A DNA stretch of 64,000 bases from Loktanella sp. 5RATIMAR09 (GTDB lineage: Bacteria; Pseudomonadota; Alphaproteobacteria; Rhodobacterales; Rhodobacteraceae). The stretch spans positions 1 to 64,000 of the forward strand of contig NZ_LJAL01000011.1 in assembly GCF_001419985.1 (NCBI RefSeq), read 5' to 3'. Both the position numbers and the translations under genes were made by a program. Positions within the stretch are counted from its first letter, which is position 1. Every line of letters starts with the position of its first letter. The notes beneath the pieces were generated by a model. The model made no database searches and had not been told where the DNA came from. It worked only from the letters and a program-made list of their open reading frames with translations. Shown piece by piece: positions 40,468-49,438 of the stretch.

Positions 40468-42405
40468 TCATGTCCGGTCACGATGCCTACCCTCTGTCAT
40501 GGTTCGGCCGCGCACCCGTTTTTGTTGCTCCAGAATCTGCGGTCTTTGGCTGTCGGGATATGCTTCAAGCGGTGGCCGACCGCCGTAAAGGGCATGCAGC
40601 ATAATATCCCGCGCGATTGGTGCGGCTGCACCTGATCCACTCCCACCGTGTTCGACGACCACGGCGATACTGTACTTGGGGTTCTCGATAGGCGCGAAAC
40701 CAACGAACAACGCATGATCTCGCCGCTCCCAGGGAAGGTCTTCGTTCCGGATAATGCCAAGTGCCCGTTCCTCGGTCGTGATCCGACGGACTTGGCTCGT
40801 GCCAGTCTTTCCGGCCAAATCGTAACCTGCCGACAGAACGCGTGAACGGTATGCTGTCCCTCGGTTATGATTGACGACATCCGCCATGGCAGCACGACAG
40901 CGTCTTAGGGCATTTTCATTGATCGGAAGTCTTTCTGCTTCGGGCGGCGGCTCAGTCCAAAGTAACGATTTCACCAATCGCGGTGTGATGTCCTTCCCCG
41001 ACGCAAGGCGCGCCGTCATGATCGCGAGTTGTAGCGGAGAGGCCAAAACATATCCCTGACCGATTGATGCGTTGACAGTGTCACCCACCCTCCACGTTTC
41101 ATCGCGCACGCTTCGTTTCCACGTGCGCGTCGGATTGAGGCCTTCGGCTACCGCTGACAGCGGCAAGTCAGGACGCACGCCGATACCAAACCGGGCCGCC
41201 ATCTGCGATATCGCGTCAATCCCGACGCGTTGGCTGATCTCATAGTAATAACTGTCACACGACTGCTTCAGGCTTTCGTGTAGGTTCATGTTCCCATGCC
41301 CGCCACGCTTCCAACAATGGAAACGTGTTTCACCTACATCCACAAATCCGGGGCAATAAACGGTCTCTTCAGGTGCCACGACACCCGCCTCAAGAGCTGC
41401 GAGGGCGACGATCATCTTGTAGGTTGATCCGGGCGGATAGGTCCCTTGAAAGGCTTTGGCCGCCAAGGGGCGGTATGGATCCTCATTCAGCTCGGTCCAA
41501 TTTTGGACCGAAATCCCCCGAACAAACTGATTTGGGTCAAAGGTTGGCGCAGATGCTACGCATCGCAGTTCTCCGGTCTCGATGTCCATGACCACCGCGC
41601 TCGCGCTTTCGCCAGCAAGGCGCGCCTGTGCGTAGCTTTGCAAAGGTGTGTCGATAGTCAGCTGAACATCTGGACCAGCCATGCTGTCAACTTGGCCGAG
41701 TTCGCGAATGATCCGCCCATTCGCATTAACTTCGACTTGGCGTGTACCAGCGACGCCTCTTAGTGAACGGTCAAGCTTGTTCTCTACGCCTGTTTTCCCA
41801 ATTTGATACCTCGGTATCCGCAATAGCGGATCGGGATCATTTGTGCGGCCGAGATCGTAATCACTGACCGGACCCACATAGCCGACGACATGTGCCAGAT
41901 CGGCCCCAAGAGGATATAGCCGGGACAGTCCCACCTCTGAACGTACACCCGGCAGTGCCGGTGCATTGATGTTAATGAAAGCGACTTCGTCCCAAGACAA
42001 ACGTTCCTTCAGTGTGACCGGAATGAATGGCGCTTTCTGTTCCATTTCAGAGAGCGCGCGCGCGATGTCGTCCGGATCAAGTTCAATTGCATTCGCCAGC
42101 CTGACTATAGTTTCAACGGGGTCACCGGTCTCTTCGCGTGTCATGACCAAACGATAGTTCTGTTCATTCTCGGCAAGCACGACGCCGTTGCGATCAAATA
42201 TCAGGCCACGCGATGGCGGGATGAGCTGAATGTTGATACGGTTTTCTTCAGCCAGAAGCCGATATTGATCTGCGTTCTCGATCTGGAGTGAACGCATGCG
42301 CCATCCGATAATGCCCAGCACGCCGATCTGACCCATCCCAACAATGAGCGCGCGCCTTGAGACACCTCTGAACTGCTGGATTTGATCTTTAGTACTGCGG
42401 ACCAC
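40468..42405 (-). CDS. mrdA: Penicillin-binding protein 2 (elongasome transpeptidase)
   Basis: 645 residues. A single N-terminal helix precedes the PBP dimerisation domain (PPSRGLIFDRNGVVLAEN). The transpeptidase domain shows PPGSTYKM (the catalytic SxxK), the SCD motif in KQSCDSYYYEIS and AGKTGTSQV (the KTG motif). This is the class B PBP2 that cross-links peptidoglycan during elongation. It starts 24 bp after the copper ATPase gene, whose promoter is CueR-type, so copper should induce it. A metal-controlled duplicate of a cell-wall enzyme is unusual. Confidence 0.93.
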   Translation of the reverse strand: MVRSTKDQIQQFRGVSRRALIVGMGQIGVLGIIGWRMRSLQIENADQYRLLAEENRINIQLIPPSRGLIFDRNGVVLAENEQNYRLVMTREETGDPVETIVRLANAIELDPDDIARALSEMEQKAPFIPVTLKERLSWDEVAFININAPALPGVRSEVGLSRLYPLGADLAHVVGYVGPVSDYDLGRTNDPDPLLRIPRYQIGKTGVENKLDRSLRGVAGTRQVEVNANGRIIRELGQVDSMAGPDVQLTIDTPLQSYAQARLAGESASAVVMDIETGELRCVASAPTFDPNQFVRGISVQNWTELNEDPYRPLAAKAFQGTYPPGSTYKMIVALAALEAGVVAPEETVYCPGFVDVGETRFHCWKRGGHGNMNLHESLKQSCDSYYYEISQRVGIDAISQMAARFGIGVRPDLPLSAVAEGLNPTRTWKRSVRDETWRVGDTVNASIGQGYVLASPLQLAIMTARLASGKDITPRLVKSLLWTEPPPEAERLPINENALRRCRAAMADVVNHNRGTAYRSRVLSAGYDLAGKTGTSQVRRITTEERALGIIRNEDLPWERRDHALFVGFAPIENPKYSIAVVVEHGGSGSGAAAPIARDIMLHALYGGRPPLEAYPDSQRPQILEQQKRVRGRTMTEGRHRDRT

Positions 42406-42429
42406 GGAACCTTACCACGCATTCGGCTC

Positions 42430-44787
42430 CTAAAGCTTGACACGTCGCAAACGCAAAGCGTTCGCAATCACAGACACTGATGACAGGCTCATTGCTGCCG
42501 CCGCAATCATTGGAGACAGCAGCAATCCAAAAAACGGGTAAAGAATACCTGCGGCAACCGGGACACCAGCGGTGTTGTAGGCAAATGCAAAAAACAGGTT
42601 CTGCTTGATGTTGCGTACTGTTGCTCTCGCCAGTTTCCGCGCACGCACAAGACCAACCAAATCGCCACCAAGCAGCGTGATACCTGCACTTTCCACCGCG
42701 ACATCGGCACCTGTACCCATGGCAATCCCAACATCAGCGGCCGCAAGGGCAGGGGCATCGTTGACGCCGTCGCCCGCCATCGCGACTTGCGCGCCACTTT
42801 TGCGAAGCTTATCGACCAGATCCTTCTTATCCTCTGGCAGAACGCCAGCGTAAACTTCATCAATCCCCAGCTTCCGCGCCACCGCTTCAGCCGTTTTCTG
42901 GTTGTCCCCGGTGGCCATAATGACCCGAAGCCCAAGACGATGAAGATCTTCGATCGCGCCTGCTGTGGTTTCCTTGATCGGATCGGCCACGGCCACGATT
43001 CCTGCGAATTTTCCATCAACCGCGACAAACATTGCCGTCTTCCCCGCCGCTCGAAGATCATCTGCGGTATTCTCCGCAAGTGTATGATCTACACCGATTT
43101 CGCGCATCATGGCTGGGTTCCCCAACGCTACGTCATGGTCTCGCACCCGACCTTGTACCCCTTTACCGGTGACGGCTTCAAATTCTGTTGCGTTTTCTAA
43201 CGATAAGCCGCGCTCGCGTGCTCCTTCAACAATAGCTTCAGCCAAGGGGTGTTCTGATCCGCGCTCCAGTGCCGCGGCTAGGGCGAGCACATCGCTTTCT
43301 GACTGATCACCCATCACCACAACATCCGTCAGCTTTGGGCGTCCTTGGGTCAGCGTGCCAGTCTTGTCGACGATAACGGTATCAACGCGTGCCATCCGTT
43401 CGAGCGCCTCTGCATCTTTGATCAGAACACCGGCTTGCGCCCCCCGGCCAGCCGCTGTGGTGATTGAGATCGGCGTGGCCAAACCTAATGCGCAAGGGCA
43501 GGCGATGATTAGGACTGAAACGGCGGCCGTCACCGCAAAGGCCAACGCCGGATCAGGCCCGAACGTGAGCCAAACGAAGAACGAAACAATAGCGATCAGT
43601 ACAACGGTTGGGACAAAAACCGATGAGACGCGGTCGGCCAATCCCTGAATAGGTGCGCGCGACCGTTTCGCCCCCGCAACCATATCCACAATCTGCGAAA
43701 GAACCGTGTCCGCCCCAACTTGCGTCGCGCGAATTGCCAAGGTGCCGTTCTTATTCAATGTCCCGCCCGTGACGCGATCACCTTCACCTTTTTCAACGGG
43801 CAAAGGTTCACCCGTGATCATGCTTTCATCGATTGAAGAGCGTCCTTCAATTACTTCGGCATCCACGGGAATGCTATCGCCTGGACGGACCCGCAACATA
43901 TCCCCCTCAATGATATGTTCTAATGGTGCGTCATATTCCGTGCCATCGGGCAGGATGCGACGCGCCGTCTTGGGAGCTAGATCAAGCAAGGCTCGAATTG
44001 CGTCTCCGGTCCGTTCCCGCGCACGAAGTTCAAGCACTTGGCCAACAAAGATCAATGTAACGATGACGACCGCTGCTTCGTAGTAGGTGCCTACGCTCTC
44101 GCCCGTGCGATATTCATCGGGGAATATTCCGGGAAGGAAAGTCGCCGCCAGCGAATAGAGATACGCCGCACCAACGCCGAGCGCGATTAACGTCCACATG
44201 TTTGGCGACACGTTCTTGATCGAGTCTATACCCCTTCTGAAAAAGGGAAGTGCGGCCCAGAGTATGATTGGCGTGGCCAGTAGAAATTCGATGTAGATGG
44301 CTGTTTGATGGCCAATCCAATCACGTACCTGCAAGCCGACAAGCTCACCCATCGTCAATATGACCAACGGTACGGCAGCGACTGCACTGATCCACATGCG
44401 TCTGGTAAAGTCAGTCAATTCCTCGGAGGGTTCATCTGAAGGCACCATTGGCTCAAGTGCCATCCCACAAATGGGGCAGGCGCCTGGAGCATCCTTCAGG
44501 ATCTCCGGGTGCATGGGACACGTCCATTGCGTGCCTGTCTCATCGACCATCTGTGTATTACGAGCATTTCCAGATGCATAGAAATAGGGATCCGCAGCAA
44601 ACTTGGTTTCGCAGTTCTCCGAACAGAAATGGAGGCGTTCTCCGTCATAATCAGCGTGTCGGGTGCTTTCGTTCACTTCGACAGTCATGCCGCAAACGGG
44701 ATCTGTATCTGTCCTTGCGCCTTGGGGCACTTGGGCTTGCAGATGCCCGTGATCGTGTCCCTGTTCGTGTTGGTGATCATTCGCCAT
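42430..44787 (-). CDS. Copper P1B-type ATPase with YHS and heavy-metal-binding N-domain
   Basis: 785 residues from ATG 44787 (AGGA eight bases upstream; an ATG at 44793 is also in frame). The N-terminus is His-rich ([11 protein letters not shown]), then a YHS domain ([20 protein letters not shown]), then WTCPMHPEI and [12 protein letters not shown]. The membrane site is [13 protein letters not shown], phosphorylation site DKTGT, hinge [10 protein letters not shown]. This architecture is found in Cu/Ag exporters of the CopB/SilP kind and differs from the HMA-containing CopA. Both a CueR-type promoter and a response-regulator box lie upstream. Confidence 0.92.
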   Translation of the reverse strand: MANDHQHEQGHDHGHLQAQVPQGARTDTDPVCGMTVEVNESTRHADYDGERLHFCSENCETKFAADPYFYASGNARNTQMVDETGTQWTCPMHPEILKDAPGACPICGMALEPMVPSDEPSEELTDFTRRMWISAVAAVPLVILTMGELVGLQVRDWIGHQTAIYIEFLLATPIILWAALPFFRRGIDSIKNVSPNMWTLIALGVGAAYLYSLAATFLPGIFPDEYRTGESVGTYYEAAVVIVTLIFVGQVLELRARERTGDAIRALLDLAPKTARRILPDGTEYDAPLEHIIEGDMLRVRPGDSIPVDAEVIEGRSSIDESMITGEPLPVEKGEGDRVTGGTLNKNGTLAIRATQVGADTVLSQIVDMVAGAKRSRAPIQGLADRVSSVFVPTVVLIAIVSFFVWLTFGPDPALAFAVTAAVSVLIIACPCALGLATPISITTAAGRGAQAGVLIKDAEALERMARVDTVIVDKTGTLTQGRPKLTDVVVMGDQSESDVLALAAALERGSEHPLAEAIVEGARERGLSLENATEFEAVTGKGVQGRVRDHDVALGNPAMMREIGVDHTLAENTADDLRAAGKTAMFVAVDGKFAGIVAVADPIKETTAGAIEDLHRLGLRVIMATGDNQKTAEAVARKLGIDEVYAGVLPEDKKDLVDKLRKSGAQVAMAGDGVNDAPALAAADVGIAMGTGADVAVESAGITLLGGDLVGLVRARKLARATVRNIKQNLFFAFAYNTAGVPVAAGILYPFFGLLLSPMIAAAAMSLSSVSVIANALRLRRVKL

Positions 44788-44819
44788 TATCATGGTCCTT
44801 CACGTGCTTGACACTCACG

Positions 44820-44850
44820 AAGTTACTCATTCCAGCAACAGGAAGGTCAA
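44820..44850 (-). promoter_or_regulatory. CueR-type promoter of the YHS-type copper ATPase and PBP2
   Basis: TTGACC (44845-44850, minus strand), a 19-bp spacer beginning TTCC and containing GGAA, and TAACTT (44820-44825). The dyad TTCC-N7-GGAA matches the copA-type sites. The start codon is about 33 bp downstream of the -10. Confidence 0.72.
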
Positions 44851-44868
44851 GCTGGATGCCCTTCCGCA

Positions 44869-44885
44869 ATTGTATCATTTCGTAA
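44869..44885 (-). promoter_or_regulatory. Response-regulator box 5 (TTACGAAATGATACAAT)
   Basis: On the minus strand, TTAC-N7-TACAAT, 81 bp before the copper ATPase start and just upstream of its CueR promoter. It points toward the ATPase gene, suggesting dual control. Confidence 0.48.
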
Positions 44886-44924
44886 CAACGAGGCGGTTAT
44901 TCGCGATTTCTCGACAGCGACAGG

Positions 44925-45488
44925 TTAACCCAAAGTCAAAACCAGCTCGTCCGAAACTGACATAACAGGGATATGCAGGTTCTCCGGTGCTGGTCCTTTT
45001 CGAATGCGCCCCGCAGTATCGTAATGTGAACCGTGGCAGGGGCAGAACCAGCCGCCAAAGTCTCCGGCACCGTTGCCAAGCGGCACGCAGCCAAGATGCG
45101 TGCACACCCCGATCATCACCAGAAACGCGTCATGTCCGGGCACAACTCTGTTTTCGTCGGCAGCAGTATCCTCCCCGACAAGATTGGGGTTTCTGGCGCT
45201 GGTATCGGGCAAGTCGCTCAATTCTTCGGACCGGGCCTGATTGATTTCCTCTTCGGTGCGATGACGAATGAACACAGGTTTTCCGGACAGCATGATTGTG
45301 AGCTGAGTGCCAGGTTCGACGCCGGAAACATCGACCCTGATGCTCGACAACGCCAGCACATCGGCTGACGGATTCATCTGATTAATGAGCGGCCAAATTG
45401 CGGCGCCCACGGCAACTGTTCCTGCACCTGCAGTTGCATAATAAAGGAAGTCCCGTCGGGCAGGGTTAATAGATACATCATTTTCCAT
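44925..45488 (-). CDS. petA: Orphan Rieske iron-sulfur protein (bc1 complex PetA type)
   Basis: 187 residues from ATG 45488. [20 protein letters not shown] is the Tat-type anchor of bacterial Rieske proteins. The cluster-binding boxes are [12 protein letters not shown] and [16 protein letters not shown]. The whole sequence follows the Rhodobacter-type PetA closely. The partner genes petB and petC are not nearby, so this is an extra Rieske subunit. A CueR-type -10 hexamer sits only six bases before the ATG, so the mRNA is probably leaderless and copper-induced. Confidence 0.9.
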   Translation of the reverse strand: MENDVSINPARRDFLYYATAGAGTVAVGAAIWPLINQMNPSADVLALSSIRVDVSGVEPGTQLTIMLSGKPVFIRHRTEEEINQARSEELSDLPDTSARNPNLVGEDTAADENRVVPGHDAFLVMIGVCTHLGCVPLGNGAGDFGGWFCPCHGSHYDTAGRIRKGPAPENLHIPVMSVSDELVLTLG

Positions 45489-45494
45489 GATTCG

Positions 45495-45525
45495 ACGGTA
45501 AATGGTTCCCACACAGGAAGGTCAA
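45495..45525 (-). promoter_or_regulatory. CueR-type promoter of the orphan Rieske gene
   Basis: TTGACC (45520-45525), a 19-bp spacer TTCCTGTGTGGGAACCATT and TACCGT (45495-45500), all on the minus strand. The half-sites TTCC and GGAA are one base closer than in the copA site. Confidence 0.65.
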
Positions 45526-45577
45526 TGCTGGTACCGACATTGGGTTTGAGACTGCGGCTGACGATATATTGAGCGGA

Positions 45578-46252
45578 TCATTGCGCCTTTACTCGACCAC
45601 GACGGTGCCAAAGAGCACCCAGTATGAGCGGTGCAGCTGTCATGAGACCTAATCCCAGAACGATCCATTCAGACGTGCCAAATTCGCCCGTCATTGCTTC
45701 GGCGCCGAAGTGTGCGAGAAGAAAGCTGGCCGGCAAAATTCCCGCCAGTGTTGCCACGAGGAAACGCCATAAATGTAACCGACTGAGCCCGGCTGCATAG
45801 CTCATTGCGTCAAAAGATATGAACGGCAACAGGCGGGAGCCAAAGACCGTGAGCATCAACATATTTTGAGATCCAAGAAGGCCATAAGTCGCTTTGTCGC
45901 CAAGCCAGCGCTCAACTTGATCGCGTGCAAAATAGCGTGCGATCAAGAACGCAATCAAAGCCCCCAGTTCTGACCCAATGGCAACATAGATGGCACCGGC
46001 AACATGGCCGTATGCTGCTCCGCTCACCAATGCGATTGGTGCGCTCGGGATTGGACTTGCAACGACTGCGGCAATCATTAAGACAACAATCAACGCTGGC
46101 CCCCAGGGCCCGGCGATGGCGATCCAGCTCTCGATGGTCTCGCGGTCAATTTGGGGCATGTACCCCATGATCCACGCGCCGATGGCGGCGACAACCGCAA
46201 GAACCAATAGCCAGAAACCCAGGTGGCGCAGTTTTTCATTTCTAGAGGGCAT
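45578..46252 (-). CDS. TVP38/TMEM64-family membrane protein
   Basis: 224 residues with about six helices. The conserved core reads SPIPSAPIALVSGAAYG, GSELGALIAFLIARYFARD and LTVFGSRLLPFISFDAMSYAAGL, diagnostic for the DedA-related TVP38/TMEM64 family. Members act as lipid scramblases or in membrane homeostasis. It overlaps the preceding small membrane protein gene by 11 bp. The link to copper is by position only. Confidence 0.85.
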   Translation of the reverse strand: MPSRNEKLRHLGFWLLVLAVVAAIGAWIMGYMPQIDRETIESWIAIAGPWGPALIVVLMIAAVVASPIPSAPIALVSGAAYGHVAGAIYVAIGSELGALIAFLIARYFARDQVERWLGDKATYGLLGSQNMLMLTVFGSRLLPFISFDAMSYAAGLSRLHLWRFLVATLAGILPASFLLAHFGAEAMTGEFGTSEWIVLGLGLMTAAPLILGALWHRRGRVKAQ

Positions 46253-46646
46253 AGAGCATCACCAGAAAGAGGGCCGCTGAAACGTCGAAGACCACGCAAA
46301 GTGGAATGTACCAATGCGGGACCCGCGCACCAACAATTGGGCGATGATGCAGCAAATCCCAAATGGCATGCAAAGCCAAACCAAACGGGATTGCGATCCA
46401 GTGCCACAACAGACCCGCCAGCGCAGCTGCACCAAAAAGCACAGCCACCACGAGTTCCAGTGCCATCGTCTTGCGGTTGTTTGCCTGCGCGCCAAAACCT
46501 ATATAGGCGCCCCCAATCAAGCTCAGCGTGATGGCCGAAATGGCTATCGAGACGTTTTGCGCAACGACCAAGTGAACAGGCGCTGAGACGATGAACAGCA
46601 AACCGCCAAGAATAGCGGGGCGGCGAACGTGAAATCCAGATTCCAT
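46242..46646 (-). CDS. Small polytopic membrane protein, unknown
   Basis: 134 residues with four hydrophobic helices (ILGGLLFIVSAPVHLVVA, IAISAITLSLIGGAYIGFGA, LVVAVLFGAAALAGLLWHW, VVFDVSAALFLVMLYAL) and the loop HAIWDLLHHRPIVGARVPHW. The histidine cluster in the loop could bind metal. I do not recognise a characterised family. It precedes the TVP38 gene with overlap and may have its own weak CueR-like promoter upstream. Confidence 0.65.
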   Translation of the reverse strand: MESGFHVRRPAILGGLLFIVSAPVHLVVAQNVSIAISAITLSLIGGAYIGFGAQANNRKTMALELVVAVLFGAAALAGLLWHWIAIPFGLALHAIWDLLHHRPIVGARVPHWYIPLCVVFDVSAALFLVMLYAL

Positions 46647-46674
46647 TATAAACTTTCAGTAGACCCTGGCTTCT

Positions 46675-46705
46675 TCTTTGAGGGTTTCAGTAAGGGGAGG
46701 GTCAA
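46675..46705 (-). promoter_or_regulatory. Weak CueR-like promoter
   Basis: TTGACC (46700-46705) and CAAAGA (46675-46680) are 19 bp apart on the minus strand. The left arm CTCCCC is fair, but the right arm reads GAAACC in place of GGAAGG. Kept only because the spacing and position fit. Confidence 0.35.
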
Positions 46706-46716
46706 GAACGAAATGC

Positions 46717-48159
46717 CTAGCTGACGCTAAATTGGCCCATCATGCCGCCGTCTTCATGCTCGAGAATGTGACAGTGGTACATATACGGCGCCGATCGTGA
46801 GGCTTGCTTTTCAAACCTGACAGCCAATTCTGACTGACCATTAACCAATACGGTATCTTTCCAGCCACGGTTCTCTGGCCGCGGCTGTTGTCCGTTTTCA
46901 GAAAGCACCTGAAAGCGAACGCCATGAACGTGGAATGGATGCATCATCAGGTCTCCTTGAACGACCCAGCGTTCAAGACTGTTGAGTGCTACAGAAAAGT
47001 TGAGTGCTGTTTCATCAAAAGCAACGTCATTGATTGAAAACTGCCGATTGGCTCGCGTCATCATCATGCCCATACCCATCGACATATCGAGCGAAAAACG
47101 TCTGAGGGGTGCGTCCGCAAAATCGAGGATTGGCAAGACGCCATCAAGGCTTTCAGGCAAGCCACTTATCCGCGCGGGCAGGGTGGTATCGACAGCAAAT
47201 GGCAGAACGACAAATTGACCGCCAGAACGACCACCCATCATGCCACCCATCGCTGAATTTGCGATGTTGTCGGAGACAAGTGAGCAATCAATGCCATCAA
47301 GGAACTCAATGAGGACTTCCGCACGCTCGCCCGGCGCAAGAGTAAGGCCGCTAAGTGCAATCGGACGATCAAGATAGCCACCATCCGTCGCGATCAGATG
47401 CATGGGCCGGTTGTCCGAAAGTGAAAGCCTATAAATCCGCGCGTTGGAGCCATTGACAAGACGACACCGCACAATCCCCTTTGGCACGGCGGCAGTGGCA
47501 CCTACTTGTCCATTCACCAGCATCGTATCGCCCAGAAAGCCATTCATGGCGTCATGCATGCCGCTGTTATATGTCATACGCCCGCGCCGGTTGAACTGGC
47601 GGTCTTGCAAAACAAGGGTCAGATCGTCGATCCCGTAAGCAGATGGCAGTCCGCGTCTGTCGTCCTGTCCGTCGGTGACATGTAACACACCGGCAAGTCC
47701 GAACATCACCTGTTCCGCCGTCGTCCCATGGACGTGACTATGATACCATGCCGTAGCTGGAGGCTGATCCAAGGATAAAACAGGACGCCAACTCTGTCCG
47801 GGCGCGATCGCTTGATGTGGCCCGCCGTCAACGTCGCCCGGAACAAGCAATCCATGCCAGTGAGCTGACACCGGTGCGCGCAGCTGATTTTCGACCTCGG
47901 CTTGCGTGTCTGCGCCAGTCATCAACCGCAGTGTTGGCCCCAGATAGTCTTGATTGTAACCGAGCGTGTCAGTGGTCGCGCCACCGTTGAAACGTGTTTT
48001 TCCAGCTTGCGCCCGCAATCGAAACCGCTGTGATCTGGTCGCATCCAAAAGCGGTGGATAAGTGAGGTGCTCACGCGTCTGAGCGGCAAGTTGTACAGGA
48101 AGTGCAGCCACAGCACCGAAACTGGCGCCACAAAGCAAAGCTTGTCTTCGGTTCAGCAT
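46717..48159 (-). CDS. Multicopper oxidase, copy 4 (CueO/SufI-like)
   Basis: 480 residues from ATG 48159 (MLNRRQALLCGASFGAVAALP, a Tat signal); the frame extends upstream into the rhodanese gene. Copper motifs are SAHWHGLLVPG, AWYHSHVHGTT, HPFHVHGVRFQ and YHCHILEHEDGGMM. A Met-rich helix-like stretch (SLDMSMGMGMMMTRAN) near residue 355 resembles the Met-rich cap of CueO that admits Cu(I). It is eight bases downstream of the rhodanese gene, in one operon with it and the EF-hand protein. Confidence 0.92.
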   Translation of the reverse strand: MLNRRQALLCGASFGAVAALPVQLAAQTREHLTYPPLLDATRSQRFRLRAQAGKTRFNGGATTDTLGYNQDYLGPTLRLMTGADTQAEVENQLRAPVSAHWHGLLVPGDVDGGPHQAIAPGQSWRPVLSLDQPPATAWYHSHVHGTTAEQVMFGLAGVLHVTDGQDDRRGLPSAYGIDDLTLVLQDRQFNRRGRMTYNSGMHDAMNGFLGDTMLVNGQVGATAAVPKGIVRCRLVNGSNARIYRLSLSDNRPMHLIATDGGYLDRPIALSGLTLAPGERAEVLIEFLDGIDCSLVSDNIANSAMGGMMGGRSGGQFVVLPFAVDTTLPARISGLPESLDGVLPILDFADAPLRRFSLDMSMGMGMMMTRANRQFSINDVAFDETALNFSVALNSLERWVVQGDLMMHPFHVHGVRFQVLSENGQQPRPENRGWKDTVLVNGQSELAVRFEKQASRSAPYMYHCHILEHEDGGMMGQFSVS

Positions 48160-48166
48160 CACCTGC

Positions 48167-48634
48167 TCACACAAGGCCGGCTGGCAACGCTGCCAGTGCC
48201 GTTTCAACATCAACAATGGGAAGACCAGCCGCGATCCAACCTGGTCCCAATGATGACCCCAGCATGCCTTCGGAAACATCAATGAACCCCGTATATCCAG
48301 CCTGTCTCAGACTGCGCATCACGCTGCCTGATCGCCCGCCAGTCGCGCAAGTCAGGGCAACGGGTCGCCCATCTGCCAGTTCTCGCGCGGCAAAGAGGCG
48401 GTCAGGAAACCGGTCTTCGTGCAAACTAATCGTCCATGCGCCTTCTGCCACGCCAGTCTCGTCCCATTCCGCGCGCGAACGCACGTCAATCAATCGAATC
48501 TGGTCTGCAATCAAGGCCTCATACGCCTGTCCCACAGACCAAATATCAGATGATTGCGCTGACAGGATTGACGGTATGGCAGCAGTACCGACTAACGCCG
48601 TCACCACCTGGCGGCGCGTGAGAAAATGTACCAT
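48167..48634 (-). CDS. Periplasmic rhodanese-like protein
   Basis: 155 residues with a Tat signal (TRRQVVTALVGTAAIPSILS). A single rhodanese domain has LIDVRSRAEWDETGV and the catalytic loop CATGGRSG, so the active cysteine is present. Rhodaneses move sulfane sulfur. In the copper context a sulfur-carrying protein could bind Cu(I) or supply sulfur, but neither is shown. It lies between the EF-hand gene (15 bp gap) and multicopper oxidase 4. Confidence 0.85.
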   Translation of the reverse strand: MVHFLTRRQVVTALVGTAAIPSILSAQSSDIWSVGQAYEALIADQIRLIDVRSRAEWDETGVAEGAWTISLHEDRFPDRLFAARELADGRPVALTCATGGRSGSVMRSLRQAGYTGFIDVSEGMLGSSLGPGWIAAGLPIVDVETALAALPAGLV

Positions 48635-48649
48635 TGCGGGCCTCCTGTC

Positions 48650-49237
48650 TTAATTGTCATCACCATGATGATCTGCGACGCCGCCATCGGCCATGCTGCC
48701 CATGGCCCCGATCCGCGCCCCAGCTGCTTGCATCTCTTCTTGCGTGACTTCACCGTCAGCGTCTGCATCAAGATGTTGGAAGCGATCAATCATGCGGTCG
48801 CGTACCGCATTGGTGTGCAGCGCCTCAAATTCCTGAAGCGTCAAGGCACCATCCGAGTCTGCGTCAAACTCCTGCATTTTGACGTCCATATGCGGGGCCA
48901 TATTCTCTGGGTCGCCGCCGGGCATCATCATGCCGATCATATCACGGTCCATCATTCCCATCCGTTCGCCACCATTCATCATGGCCATCTGTCCGTTGCC
49001 GCCCATCATGGTTTGATGCATTTGCATCATCATCTTCATCATGGATATCATGTCACCGGTCATCATACCCATTTGTGACGTGTCGCTACCAGGTCCCATG
49101 CTGCCACCGCTGTCTGCGTCAGACATCATATCCATCTGTGTTTCTGAACTCTCGCCCGGATCTTCATCAGCTAGAGCAGCCTGTGACACTCCGGCTGAAA
49201 TCAGCGCAGCCAGTACCAAAACGCGTTTAATCAACAT
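48650..49237 (-). CDS. Met-rich EF-hand periplasmic protein
   Basis: 195 residues. A signal peptide ends near ALA-D. The middle (residues 35-115) is extraordinarily Met-rich, for example MISMMKMMMQMHQTMMGG and MGMMDRDMIGMMMPGG. The end has two EF-hands, DADSDGALTLQEF and DADADGEVTQEEM. It resembles a copper-buffering methionine domain joined to a calcium-binding module. A response-regulator box in reverse orientation lies 73 bp upstream. Confidence 0.82.
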   Translation of the reverse strand: MLIKRVLVLAALISAGVSQAALADEDPGESSETQMDMMSDADSGGSMGPGSDTSQMGMMTGDMISMMKMMMQMHQTMMGGNGQMAMMNGGERMGMMDRDMIGMMMPGGDPENMAPHMDVKMQEFDADSDGALTLQEFEALHTNAVRDRMIDRFQHLDADADGEVTQEEMQAAGARIGAMGSMADGGVADHHGDDN

Positions 49238-49310
49238 CTTCTTTCCTTTCTATTTGCTGAACAGATATCGGGACCATCAGCGTTTTAATAAAGGTCTGAA
49301 GCGTGAGTGT

Positions 49311-49327
49311 TTTGTAATGTTATGTCT
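49311..49327 (-). promoter_or_regulatory. Degenerate response-regulator box before the EF-hand gene
   Basis: On the minus strand, AGACATAACATTACAAA: the second half TACAAA is exact, the first half reads GACAT for TTACA. It ends 73 bp before the EF-hand gene start. Confidence 0.38.
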
Positions 49328-49337
49328 CAGATTTTGG

Positions 49338-49354
49338 TTACAAATGGTGACAAA
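49338..49354 (+). promoter_or_regulatory. Response-regulator box 6 (TTACAAATGGTGACAAA)
   Basis: On the plus strand, TTAC-N7-GACAAA, 84 bp before ccmF. Together with the box at 49311 it forms a divergent pair in the 201-bp gap. Confidence 0.58.
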
Positions 49355-49438
49355 CCCACCCCTAACAGCCTGCAGCGTCACTTGATACGGTCCGGGTAAC
49401 CTGCGTTCGCGCGGACATTTAGCCGAGGGCATTTTCAC

